DNA of 9,610 nt from Moraxella nonliquefaciens (GTDB lineage: Bacteria > Pseudomonadota > Gammaproteobacteria > Pseudomonadales > Moraxellaceae), in assembly GCF_001679005.1 (NCBI RefSeq), contig NZ_LXTW01000024.1, positions 1 to 9,610 on the forward strand, written 5' to 3'. The notes beneath the pieces are model-generated. The model was not told where the DNA came from. It searched no databases and saw only the letters and a list, made by a program, of their open reading frames with translations. The position numbers and the translations under genes are program-made. Shown one piece after another: positions 1 to 5,732 of this stretch (the stretch's first letter is position 1; every line of letters starts with the position of its first letter).

Positions 1-20
1 ACCACCCCCATCAAACCCAA
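1..20. repeat. Terminal direct repeat, left copy
   Basis: These 20 bases are identical to 9591-9610, the last 20 of the window. In both places the minus strand reads GFDGGG in the rhs frame, so overlapping them closes the sequence into a 9590-bp circle without breaking the gene. Confidence 0.95.
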
Positions 21-1704
21 ACTCCTTAACCCTTATCACATTGCCCCTGTCATCATAGTCATATTCTATCCCAGTTTGTTTGCCAGCAAACACAGAATCG
101 GTACTAATGCTTTTAATCAGATAAAAGGCAGGACTGTCTTTGTCATTACTGATGTAGGTGGTGTTAGTGGTATGAGTAGGACTGCCTGCAATATGGTCTT
201 GCACCATTGTCTTGACCACCCGTCCAAAGTCATCATAGATATAGCGTTCACTGCTTAGGATATTGGCTTCGTTGGCAATGTTAGCATCATTGCCAACGAA
301 GTTTGTGGGGTTAGGGGGGTTGGTACTTGCTTGGACAAGTGTGTGCTTGGCAATCACCCGCCCTTCTTTATTATACTCATAGCGTACATTGGACTGATTA
401 CAAGTCATACAGCCAACGCCAATGGCAGACAATAGGCGTATGCCTGTTTTATCATAGGTGTAACGATATTGTGTGGTTTGCCCTAGGCTATTGGTTAAGG
501 TGTTAGTGTAGGTATCGCCAAGCGTGGAGTAAGTTGCCTTATCATCATAGCTGACACTGATTTTGTGGGTATCACCCTTGCCAGTAGACAAAATGGCTCT
601 GTCATAAGCATCGTATGCAAAACGACTGATGAGTTGTTTTTTAAGACCATCATTACTGCTGTCTTTGTCGTTGTCTTGAATATAGAGATACTTGGCAGTT
701 AGATTGTGTTTGTCGTTAGGGTCGCCATACTCATAGCCCAATCTACCGCCTTGATGGGTAACCACTTCTATAAGATTACCAATTTTATCTAAGCGATATT
801 GCCAAACTTGTTTATCTATCTTTGTTCCTTCTTTACTCACATTGATATAAGATAAGCCATCATCGTTGGTTTGATACTCAAAACGAAGCACTTGACCTAA
901 GTTATTAGATACCCTAGCAAGTTTACCATCGGTATTGTAGTGTAGTTGCCAATAGAGGGTTTGGGTATTCTTGTTAGAAGCAAGTTTTTGTACACGGCTT
1001 AATTGACCGTATTGATACCTGCCTACGGTATTGACCTTATCAACTTGTCTGTGTGGGGCAAATTCCATCACACGCCCATCAGGCAGGTGCCATTGCCATA
1101 TCATCTCATCACCTAATGCGTTGGTGTGATGACTGATGGGTTTGACCTCCACATAACCCAAAGATATGTCATCAGGGACAAAGCGTTCACTAAGTAGTCC
1201 TGTGCTATCATCTTTTATCTGCTGTTTATTAAAGTGATACAAACCACCATCTGCTGTCAAAATCTGAACATTATCCCCCAAATCTTGTAATTGCAACTCA
1301 TAATCAGACCGCCAACCGATACCAAAGATACCACGCTGAGTGGATTGTGAATTATAATAACGAGTCAAGCGTAAAGCAAAGGCATCGCCCACCTCATCAA
1401 TGTCTAAGAGTTGCTCAAACTTATTGCCTGTCAAAAGATTGATGGGATTGCCCCCAAAAGCGGTGGGAGAGGGGTTATTGGAACGAACAGAAGTGGCAGA
1501 TGGAGCAGGGCAAAGATTGGTGCCACTACTACCTTTTGAATTGTGCTTAACAGTACCGATACACCGTAAGCCTTGATTTGGTTTGGTAAGACTGACAATA
1601 CCGCCATTGGCAAGAGCAGGAATGCCAAAACCAACACCCAAAGCAATAAGAATGCTTGTGGTAAGCAAGGTGGGTTTGGTGCAAGAAGTGGGGGGTGTGG
1701 TCAT
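1..1704 (-). CDS. Rhs/YD-repeat toxin protein, N-terminal part (open at left edge)
   Basis: From ATG at 1704 this frame is open for 568 codons with no stop and runs off position 1. Residues 1-32 look like a Sec signal peptide: K10, a hydrophobic core from L13 to about I28, and an ALA/NG cleavage site after A32. Residues about 84-107 (GGNPINLLTGNK, then an acidic stretch) match the start of the DUF6531 segment seen in many Rhs proteins. YD-type repeats follow (for example YEYNKEGRVIAKH, YIYDDFGRVVK, YDYDDRGNVIRV), with a CMTC pair at 432-435. This is the exported shell-forming part of an Rhs polymorphic toxin. No PAAR domain is present. There is no clear Shine-Dalgarno before ATG 1704; it was chosen because it gives a complete signal peptide, though in-frame TTG codons lie just upstream. 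The last codons join in frame to the gene at the right edge if the window is closed on itself. Confidence 0.9.
   Translation of the reverse strand, partial: MTTPPTSCTKPTLLTTSILIALGVGFGIPALANGGIVSLTKPNQGLRCIGTVKHNSKGSSGTNLCPAPSATSVRSNNPSPTAFGGNPINLLTGNKFEQLLDIDEVGDAFALRLTRYYNSQSTQRGIFGIGWRSDYELQLQDLGDNVQILTADGGLYHFNKQQIKDDSTGLLSERFVPDDISLGYVEVKPISHHTNALGDEMIWQWHLPDGRVMEFAPHRQVDKVNTVGRYQYGQLSRVQKLASNKNTQTLYWQLHYNTDGKLARVSNNLGQVLRFEYQTNDDGLSYINVSKEGTKIDKQVWQYRLDKIGNLIEVVTHQGGRLGYEYGDPNDKHNLTAKYLYIQDNDKDSSNDGLKKQLISRFAYDAYDRAILSTGKGDTHKISVSYDDKATYSTLGDTYTNTLTNSLGQTTQYRYTYDKTGIRLLSAIGVGCMTCNQSNVRYEYNKEGRVIAKHTLVQASTNPPNPTNFVGNDANIANEANILSSERYIYDDFGRVVKTMVQDHIAGSPTHTTNTTYISNDKDSPAFYLIKSISTDSVFAGKQTGIEYDYDDRGNVIRVKEFGFDGGG
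267..301. repeat. 14-bp perfect inverted repeat with 7-nt loop inside rhs
   Basis: CTTCGTTGGCAATG (267-280) is followed by TTAGCAT and its exact reverse complement (288-301). It encodes a low-complexity stretch (FVGNDANIANEANIL) after STNPPNPTN, between two YD repeats. No U-run follows on the transcribed sense, so it is not a standard terminator. Confidence 0.85.
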
Positions 1705-1799
1705 AGATAAACTCGACAATAGCAACAAAATACGACATTGTGTTTTTTGTGTAGTATTTTGATGTGTTTTTATTGGAGTTTTGCCCTTACAACTTTCTC

Positions 1800-1828
1800 A
1801 TTGTATCTAATGAAGGGAAGAATGTCAA
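1800..1828 (-). promoter_or_regulatory. sigma70-type promoter of rhs
   Basis: Reading on the minus strand, TTGACA (1828-1823) is followed by a 17-bp spacer and TACAAT (1805-1800). This is a perfect -35, a five-of-six -10 and optimal spacing. Transcription would start near 1793, leaving a leader of about 90 nt before the rhs ATG at 1704. The whole array is co-directional and has no other promoter this good that I could see, so downstream genes may depend on it if the rhs gene is continuous across the window ends. Confidence 0.8.
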
Positions 1829-1872
1829 GAGAAAGATTGCAGTAAAATAGTCGTTATAAATTGTATATTTTT

Positions 1873-1906
1873 TACCTTTTATCTTAAAAAAACATACCTT
1901 TTATCT
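1873..1906 (-). repeat. 12-bp direct repeat upstream of the rhs promoter (possible regulator site)
   Basis: AGATAAAAGGTA (minus-strand sense) occurs perfectly twice, at 1906-1895 and 1884-1873, with a 22-bp period, about two helical turns. The pair sits 45-78 bp upstream of the -35 box in an AT-rich stretch. Same-face spacing upstream of a promoter is typical of activator or nucleoid-protein binding, but the binding factor is unknown, and AT-rich sequence makes chance repeats more likely. Confidence 0.5.
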
Positions 1907-1921
1907 AAATATTGAAAAATT

Positions 1922-2267
1922 TTACAAAAAATCACTTGAAATATATTTGCCAAATTTAATACTACCTTTTTCTTGTGCCTGTTTTATCATCCACATCAAA
2001 CTTGCGTTAGACAGGTCGCCATCTTTATACCCACCCCCAATATCAGAATGAGCACCTAAAAAACCTTTTTCTAGACGGTATTTGTCATTGATGGTTTTAT
2101 CATTTTTACTGTTAGCCTCCGTTTGACTGATATAGATAGACCGTCTGGCAAATTCAGCACGGTTTTCATTGGTGGCAACGGCGTGGACGATGGTTTGAAA
2201 GTCGCTATTTGAGACATCTAAATTCATTCCAAAAGCTCTGATGTTTTGCATATCGTTATCCTGATTT
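1922..2267 (-). pseudogene. CT4: short orphan fragment of the DUF2235 toxin tip
   Basis: Homology starts at NQDNDMQNIRAF directly after the imm3 stop, at the same point as in CT2. It runs through HAVATNENRAEFARRS and GAHSDIGGGY to MIKQAQEKG.IKF, then diverges and stops at 1922-1924. The 218 bp at 2050-2267 are identical to the intact toxin at 6323-6540. It lacks the catalytic serine, the GLYDTV aspartate region and the whole tail, so it cannot be a working toxin. A TTG within the imm3 end or the ATG at 2251 (AGGA 7 nt upstream) could start it. No immunity gene follows: the next feature in reading direction is the rhs promoter. It looks like a leftover homology block. Confidence 0.82.
2050..2267. 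repeat. 218-bp block shared by CT4, CT3 and the intact toxin
   Basis: The same 218 bases are found at 2050-2267, 3414-3631 and 6323-6540, with a more diverged version in CT2 (about 4935-5152). They encode the toxin core from NQDNDMQNI to GAHSD. Identity at DNA level, including third positions, indicates recent duplication or gene conversion. Confidence 0.9.
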
Positions 2268-2442
2268 ACTACCAAACACTATCACTCAACACCAATGTCC
2301 GCTCAATGTTTTGACTAACCTTACCATTACTATCTATGTATAAAGTAACGGTTACTCTGCTTTTGGCTTTTTGGTCATCAGCTACCTTGTCATAACGAGT
2401 ATCCCATATTGGCATAGAAGTTCCCTTGTCCAACAACTGCTT
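2230..2442. repeat. 213-bp identical block spanning immunity 3' end and CT fragment start (copy 1)
   Basis: 2230-2442 is identical to 5115-5327 at a constant offset of 2885. It covers the last ~57 codons of imm3 (or imm1), the TAG stop and the first ~38 bases of the following toxin fragment, so the immunity-to-fragment junction itself was duplicated as a unit. Confidence 0.9.
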
Positions 2443-2793
2443 AGGATAAATGGTATAAGTACGCCAAGCAGATGGGGGAAGCTTGTCTGCCTGTAATTTA
2501 ATATAATTATCTAATCCCATTGACCAAGCTCTATCTTTTTCCCAAGGAATGATGGCGTAATTGATGGTTAGGGTATTTGGTGGATTGCTACCAAAACCAT
2601 CCCCATTATAGCTGTTAGCCCATAAATCGTATGGATTGTTTGCTTTGTTGGTTTTTATGATGACGGCCTGTTGATAAAAATCCGCTTGGCGTTTTGCTAC
2701 ATATAACTCGGTTTTTACTCCAAAGACTGCTGATGAAAATAAGCAACCAGTCAGTATTACACCAAATAAGGAGATGGCTAATAGTTTATTCAT
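2269..2793 (-). CDS. imm3: orphan predicted lipoprotein immunity protein
   Basis: This 174-residue protein has ATG at 2793 with AAGGAG 7 nt upstream (2801-2806). The N-terminus MNKLLAISLFGVILTGC is a textbook lipoprotein signal with C17 lipidated. The last 70 residues are the same as in imm1 except one position (WRTYTI against WRTHTI), and a 213-bp DNA block is identical between them. The N-terminal ~85 mature residues differ but align loosely (VKTELYV against TKTEMIL; INYAIIP against LKYATIN). I infer that the variable half determines toxin specificity and pairs with the CT3 tail. The start region carries a perfect 30-bp tandem duplication, so the ATG that overlaps the CT3 stop (2823) now opens only a five-codon frame and the lipoprotein starts at the downstream copy. 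The stop TAG is followed at once by the CT4 fragment. Confidence 0.85.
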   Translation of the reverse strand: MNKLLAISLFGVILTGCLFSSAVFGVKTELYVAKRQADFYQQAVIIKTNKANNPYDLWANSYNGDGFGSNPPNTLTINYAIIPWEKDRAWSMGLDNYIKLQADKLPPSAWRTYTIYPKQLLDKGTSMPIWDTRYDKVADDQKAKSRVTVTLYIDSNGKVSQNIERTLVLSDSVW

Positions 2794-2847
2794 TATTTGT
2801 CTCCTTCAACATAGTTTATTCATTATTTGTCTCCTTCAACATAGTTT
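2781..2847. repeat. 30-bp perfect tandem duplication at the imm3 start
   Basis: The 30-bp unit at 2781-2810 is repeated exactly at 2811-2840 and followed by 7 bases of a third copy. Each unit contains an AAGGAG Shine-Dalgarno and an ATG for MNKL. The upstream ATG (2823) overlaps the CT3 stop as TAATG and opens a frame that ends after MNKLC; the downstream ATG (2793) begins the lipoprotein. Confidence 0.95.
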
Positions 2848-3687
2848 TGCAAAGGAGTTCCAGAGCATAGTTTTTCTTCACTGAGATTGCTTGGGATAAA
2901 ATCCTTGTTTCTTTCTGTTTTTAAAGCCAATCCGTAATTACAATTTACCCAAGTAATATAGTCGTGCAAGGCAATGATTTCACCCTTCCCATTCGCCATC
3001 AACACCGCATCCTTAACCAAATTGCCAACATAAGGCACACGCTCTTTTTTTAAAAAAGCCTTTTTGTTTATTTTTTGCGATGATTTCAGTGGCATTTTGT
3101 AGCTTGTCTAATTTTTTATTATTTGGATTTTCAAAGGCTTTGGTGTCATTCCAGTTTAATTCTAAATGTTTAAAGTTATTAAATATCTTGGTTTTGTCAT
3201 AGTCTTTTGAGCTGTCAGTTGCCCATCTAAACTCACCGCCTAGACTAAAAGGAAGGGTAAATGAACTGTCGTGAACAATGGGGTTGTTGATTTGTTTGTA
3301 TTGGCTATAATCTTTAAACTTGATGTTGCCTTTTTCTTGTGCCTGTTTTATCATCCACATCAAGGCAACATTAGACAAATCCCCACTCTCATACCCACCC
3401 CCAATATCCGAGTGAGCACCTAAAAAACCTTTTTCTAGACGGTATTTGTCATTGATGGTTTTATCATTTTTACTGTTAGCCTCCGTTTGACTGATATAGA
3501 TAGACCGTCTGGCAAATTCAGCACGGTTTTCATTGGTGGCAACGGCGTGGACGATGGTTTGAAAGTCGCTATTTGAGACATCTAAATTCATTCCAAAAGC
3601 TCTGATGTTTTGCATATCGTTATCCTGATTTGAGCCAAAGGCAGGGACGGTGTCGTATAGTCCCATAAAGTTGAATTTGAAGTTAAT
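2823..3687 (-). pseudogene. CT3: truncated and frameshifted copy of the DUF2235 toxin tip
   Basis: From GINFKFNFMGLYDTVPAFG onward this copies the intact toxin with only a few base changes: 2995-3687 (693 bp) matches 5905-6596 (692 bp). The 5' part with FDGTKN and the GFSRG serine is missing. The extra base lies in a T7A6 run at 3045-3057 where the intact gene has T5CA6, so the reading frame shifts after NKQKGFF and ends at 3013. Allowing one frameshift restores KERVPYVGNLVKDAVLMA and then a different tail of about 55 residues (IIALHDYITWVNCNYGLAL and LCSGTPL) that keeps the two cysteines of the intact tail. The tail ends at a TAA overlapping an ATG at 2823. It is an orphan toxin tip for imm3, not active by itself. 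The first ATG of the frame is at 3666. Confidence 0.85.
2995..3687. repeat. ~693-bp near-identical repeat between CT3 and the intact toxin
   Basis: 2995-3687 matches 5905-6596 with a handful of substitutions and one single-base insertion in the T/A run at 3045-3057. The match ends abruptly on both sides: on the left where the variable toxin tail begins, on the right inside the last codons of imm2. Confidence 0.9.
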
Positions 3688-4348
3688 GCCAAAGAGATTT
3701 TTTTTGGTGTTTCCAATAATTGAGAATATCTATTGTGTGTTCCATTTTGTTGTCTATAACAACTGTATGAAATTTTAATTCTACATATCTGTCGTTTCTC
3801 TCTGTAAATTTTGATGAAGTAATATCAAAATTTTTCTCTTTGTTTCCGATGGGATTCTTGTCTTTTATGGAATTTTCAATAATTTCTTTGGTGTTTATGG
3901 TGTAGGTCTCCCAAGCATCTTGTGGAATTGTATTATAAAGGCTGTCAACATAGTCGTCCATTTTTGTACAAGTTTTCATTGTTTCATCATCAAGATATGC
4001 TGGGTCACAAAAAATTGTATTTCGCTTTCTTGGGATTGTTGTATATCTAAATGTTAAGTTTGGTATGTTGTTCCATTTTTTAATATTAAACAAGCAGGTT
4101 CCATAGTGAAAAAATCTATCATTATTTTTTATCCTATCATCTGGATTATACCCAATGGCTAGATAATAAAGACCACAATAGGATTTCATTGGTTCCAACA
4201 ATTCATAAATAATAATTTGATCTCTTGTATCATCATTTAGACTGTGTGGAGAGTTGAATGTAATTGTACTAATCTCTGATTTTGGACTGGCACAGGCTGT
4301 TAATGATGTGAATAGATAAAACACTGTCATAATTTTTATAAATTTCAT
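3683..4348 (-). CDS. imm2: orphan predicted lipoprotein immunity protein
   Basis: This 221-residue protein has ATG at 4348 with AGGA 7 nt upstream (4356-4359); the Shine-Dalgarno overlaps the last stop of the CT2 remnant. The N-terminus is a clear lipoprotein signal: MKFIKI, a hydrophobic segment, then SLTAC with C19 as the lipidated residue and alanine after it, which suits outer-membrane sorting. IPQDAWETYTINTKEI at about 140-155 aligns with LPPSAWRTYTIYPKQL of imm1 and imm3, so I take it as a distant member of the same immunity family. The rest is not recognisable between them. It has several extra cysteines. The C-terminus NYWKHQKKSLWH extends about 9 residues beyond where imm1 and imm3 stop (SVW), and its stop codon lies inside the first bases of the CT3 repeat, which suggests that the native end was replaced when CT3 was joined to it. 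Its partner toxin (CT2) is dead, so the gene is an orphan. Confidence 0.8.
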   Translation of the reverse strand: MKFIKIMTVFYLFTSLTACASPKSEISTITFNSPHSLNDDTRDQIIIYELLEPMKSYCGLYYLAIGYNPDDRIKNNDRFFHYGTCLFNIKKWNNIPNLTFRYTTIPRKRNTIFCDPAYLDDETMKTCTKMDDYVDSLYNTIPQDAWETYTINTKEIIENSIKDKNPIGNKEKNFDITSSKFTERNDRYVELKFHTVVIDNKMEHTIDILNYWKHQKKSLWH

Positions 4349-4358
4349 CTCTTATTCC

Positions 4359-5152
4359 TTATTGAATTTGAACAGAAAGACCATCAAGACTATAACCCTT
4401 ATTTTTAAGCCAATTAATATAATCTTGAATAAGAATGTATCTTTAATTGTTGCCAATTGCACCCTTGCCATATAAAATACTAGGCTGACCCTCTCCATCA
4501 ATACCTTTAAACGCCCTAATCTCATCAACTTCTGGGCAGTCATTGAAGATGTGCCCACAAGCCCATCTTCTCATATACTCATCACTAAGACGGTGTATAT
4601 ATCATTAAATCGGGTTGCCCCTTTGGTTGATAAGATTGACTATGTTCCCAATTAAATTTTAGGTGTGGAATGCTAGTAAATTACTCTATACTACCATTTT
4701 CAGCCCCTGCCCAGCGAAATTGACGACTTGGACCAAAAATAATAGTTCCAGCAGCTCTCTCCACTCCAATACTATCGTGAACGATAGGGTTGGAAATTCT
4801 TTTGTTATTGGTATTTAATTTAATCTCAGTTTTAGTGCTTTGGCTTTTATATAGCTTATTAGCCTCATTTGCCATCCATACCAAAGTAACATCAGATAAG
4901 TCGCCATCTTTATACCCACCCCCGATATCAGAATGAGCACCTAAAAAGCCTTTTTCTAGGCGGTATTTGCCATCGATGGTTTTATCATTTTTACTGTTAG
5001 CGTCCGTTTGACTGGTATAGATAGACCGTCTGGCAAATTCAGCACGGTTTTCATTAGTGGCAACAGCGTGGACGATGGTTTTGAATTCACTTCCTGAAAT
5101 GTCTAAATCCATTTCAAAAGCTCTGATGTTTTGCATATCGTTATCCTGATTT
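4359..5152 (-). pseudogene. CT2: degenerate orphan fragment of the DUF2235 toxin tip
   Basis: Homology to the intact toxin begins immediately after the imm1 stop (NQDNDMQNIRAF) and covers only the C-terminal half of the hydrolase domain. GAHSDIGGGY is kept, but the FDGTKN, GFSRG and GLYDTV parts are absent, so it cannot be catalytic. The first frame ends at a TAA at 4681-4683 after NGSIE. Recognisable sequence continues in the same frame (PHLKFNW, like KHLELNW in the intact gene), then further in-frame stops follow near 4585-4595. The probable remaining tail lies in a different frame with another TAA at 4443-4445, then RYILIQDYINWLKNKGY, resembling the intact IAINDYLYWLKCHYG, and ends at TAA 4359-4361 just before imm2. 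Divergence from the intact copy is higher than in CT3 or CT4, so this is the oldest or most distinct fragment. An ATG at 5136 with AGGA upstream could allow translation of its first part. Confidence 0.8.
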
Positions 5153-5327
5153 ACTACCAAACACTATCACTCAACACCAATGTCCGCTCAATGTTTTGAC
5201 TAACCTTACCATTACTATCTATGTATAAAGTAACGGTTACTCTGCTTTTGGCTTTTTGGTCATCAGCTACCTTGTCATAACGAGTATCCCATATTGGCAT
5301 AGAAGTTCCCTTGTCCAACAACTGCTT
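5115..5327. repeat. 213-bp identical block spanning immunity 3' end and CT fragment start (copy 2)
   Basis: This is the second copy of the 2230-2442 block, covering the imm1 3' end and the CT2 start. Beyond 5327 similarity continues with scattered changes for about 30 bp and then is lost. Confidence 0.9.
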
Positions 5328-5723
5328 GGGGTAAATGGTATGCGTACGCCAAGCAGATGGGGGTAGGGATTGGGCGTAGTTGTTTCTTAGTCTATCTTTT
5401 TCTGCAATTAAACTGTTATAATAAATATCGGGATTGATATTTATTGTGGCATATTTAAGGTTTAACTCTTTTGGTAATGAGTTGGCATTTATACTATCAC
5501 TTTTAATACCCCAAGTAATATATTTGGTGTTTTGTTTAAAAATTCTTTTAAGTTCAGGCGTGTTTTCAAAAATCACAACGCCTTGATAATTTTCTGGCAA
5601 GTTGCTACCAAGTCCAAGTATCATTTCTGTCTTTGTACCAACCATTTCCGCAATAACGCATCCACATACTGACAATGATGCAAGTAGAGCGATAAGATTT
5701 TTTAAAATGAGATTATATGTCAT
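5154..5723 (-). CDS. imm1: predicted lipoprotein immunity protein for the intact Rhs toxin
   Basis: This 189-residue protein starts 9 nt after the rhs stop. Its AGGAG (5730-5734) overlaps the rhs stop codon and lies 6 nt from the ATG, so translation is probably coupled. The N-terminus is a lipoprotein signal (hydrophobic 4-19, VCGC with C22 as the probable lipidated cysteine). The position directly behind a phospholipase-type toxin and the envelope address fit an immunity protein; lipoprotein immunities are known for Tle1-family lipases. It may belong to a family like DUF3304, which I could not confirm. The last 70 residues, from LPPSAWRTHTIYPKQLL to the end, match imm3 except for one residue, while the preceding ~95 residues have diverged strongly. 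imm2 shares only the pattern [LI]P..AW.TYTI..K. The gene's 3' end abuts the CT2 remnant. Confidence 0.85.
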   Translation of the reverse strand: MTYNLILKNLIALLASLSVCGCVIAEMVGTKTEMILGLGSNLPENYQGVVIFENTPELKRIFKQNTKYITWGIKSDSINANSLPKELNLKYATININPDIYYNSLIAEKDRLRNNYAQSLPPSAWRTHTIYPKQLLDKGTSMPIWDTRYDKVADDQKAKSRVTVTLYIDSNGKVSQNIERTLVLSDSVW

Positions 5724-5732
5724 AACTGTCTC

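Noticed and set aside
76..258. Plus-strand 60-codon frame
   Set aside because: It lies antisense to continuous YD-repeat coding sequence and has no recognisable features.
1547..1738. 63-codon minus-strand frame starting at ATG 1738, just before the rhs start
   Set aside because: It overlaps the rhs signal-peptide codons in another frame, and its protein (HTPHFLHQTHLAYHKHS and similar) has no family features. Its ATG is close to the rhs start but out of frame, so it is a shadow.
1705..1921. Rho-independent terminator between CT4 and the rhs promoter
   Set aside because: T-rich runs are present but I found no GC-rich stem ahead of them.
4352..4558. 68-codon frame MGTSSMTAQKL... in the CT2 region
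   Set aside because: The neighbouring frame gives the toxin-tail remnant (QDYINWLKNKGY), which matches the intact gene; this frame is an out-of-register reading of it.
1922..5327. Repeated blocks considered as a CRISPR array or insertion sequences
   Set aside because: The repeats are hundreds of bases long, coding, and few. There are no spacers of regular size, no terminal inverted repeats, no target duplications and no transposase.
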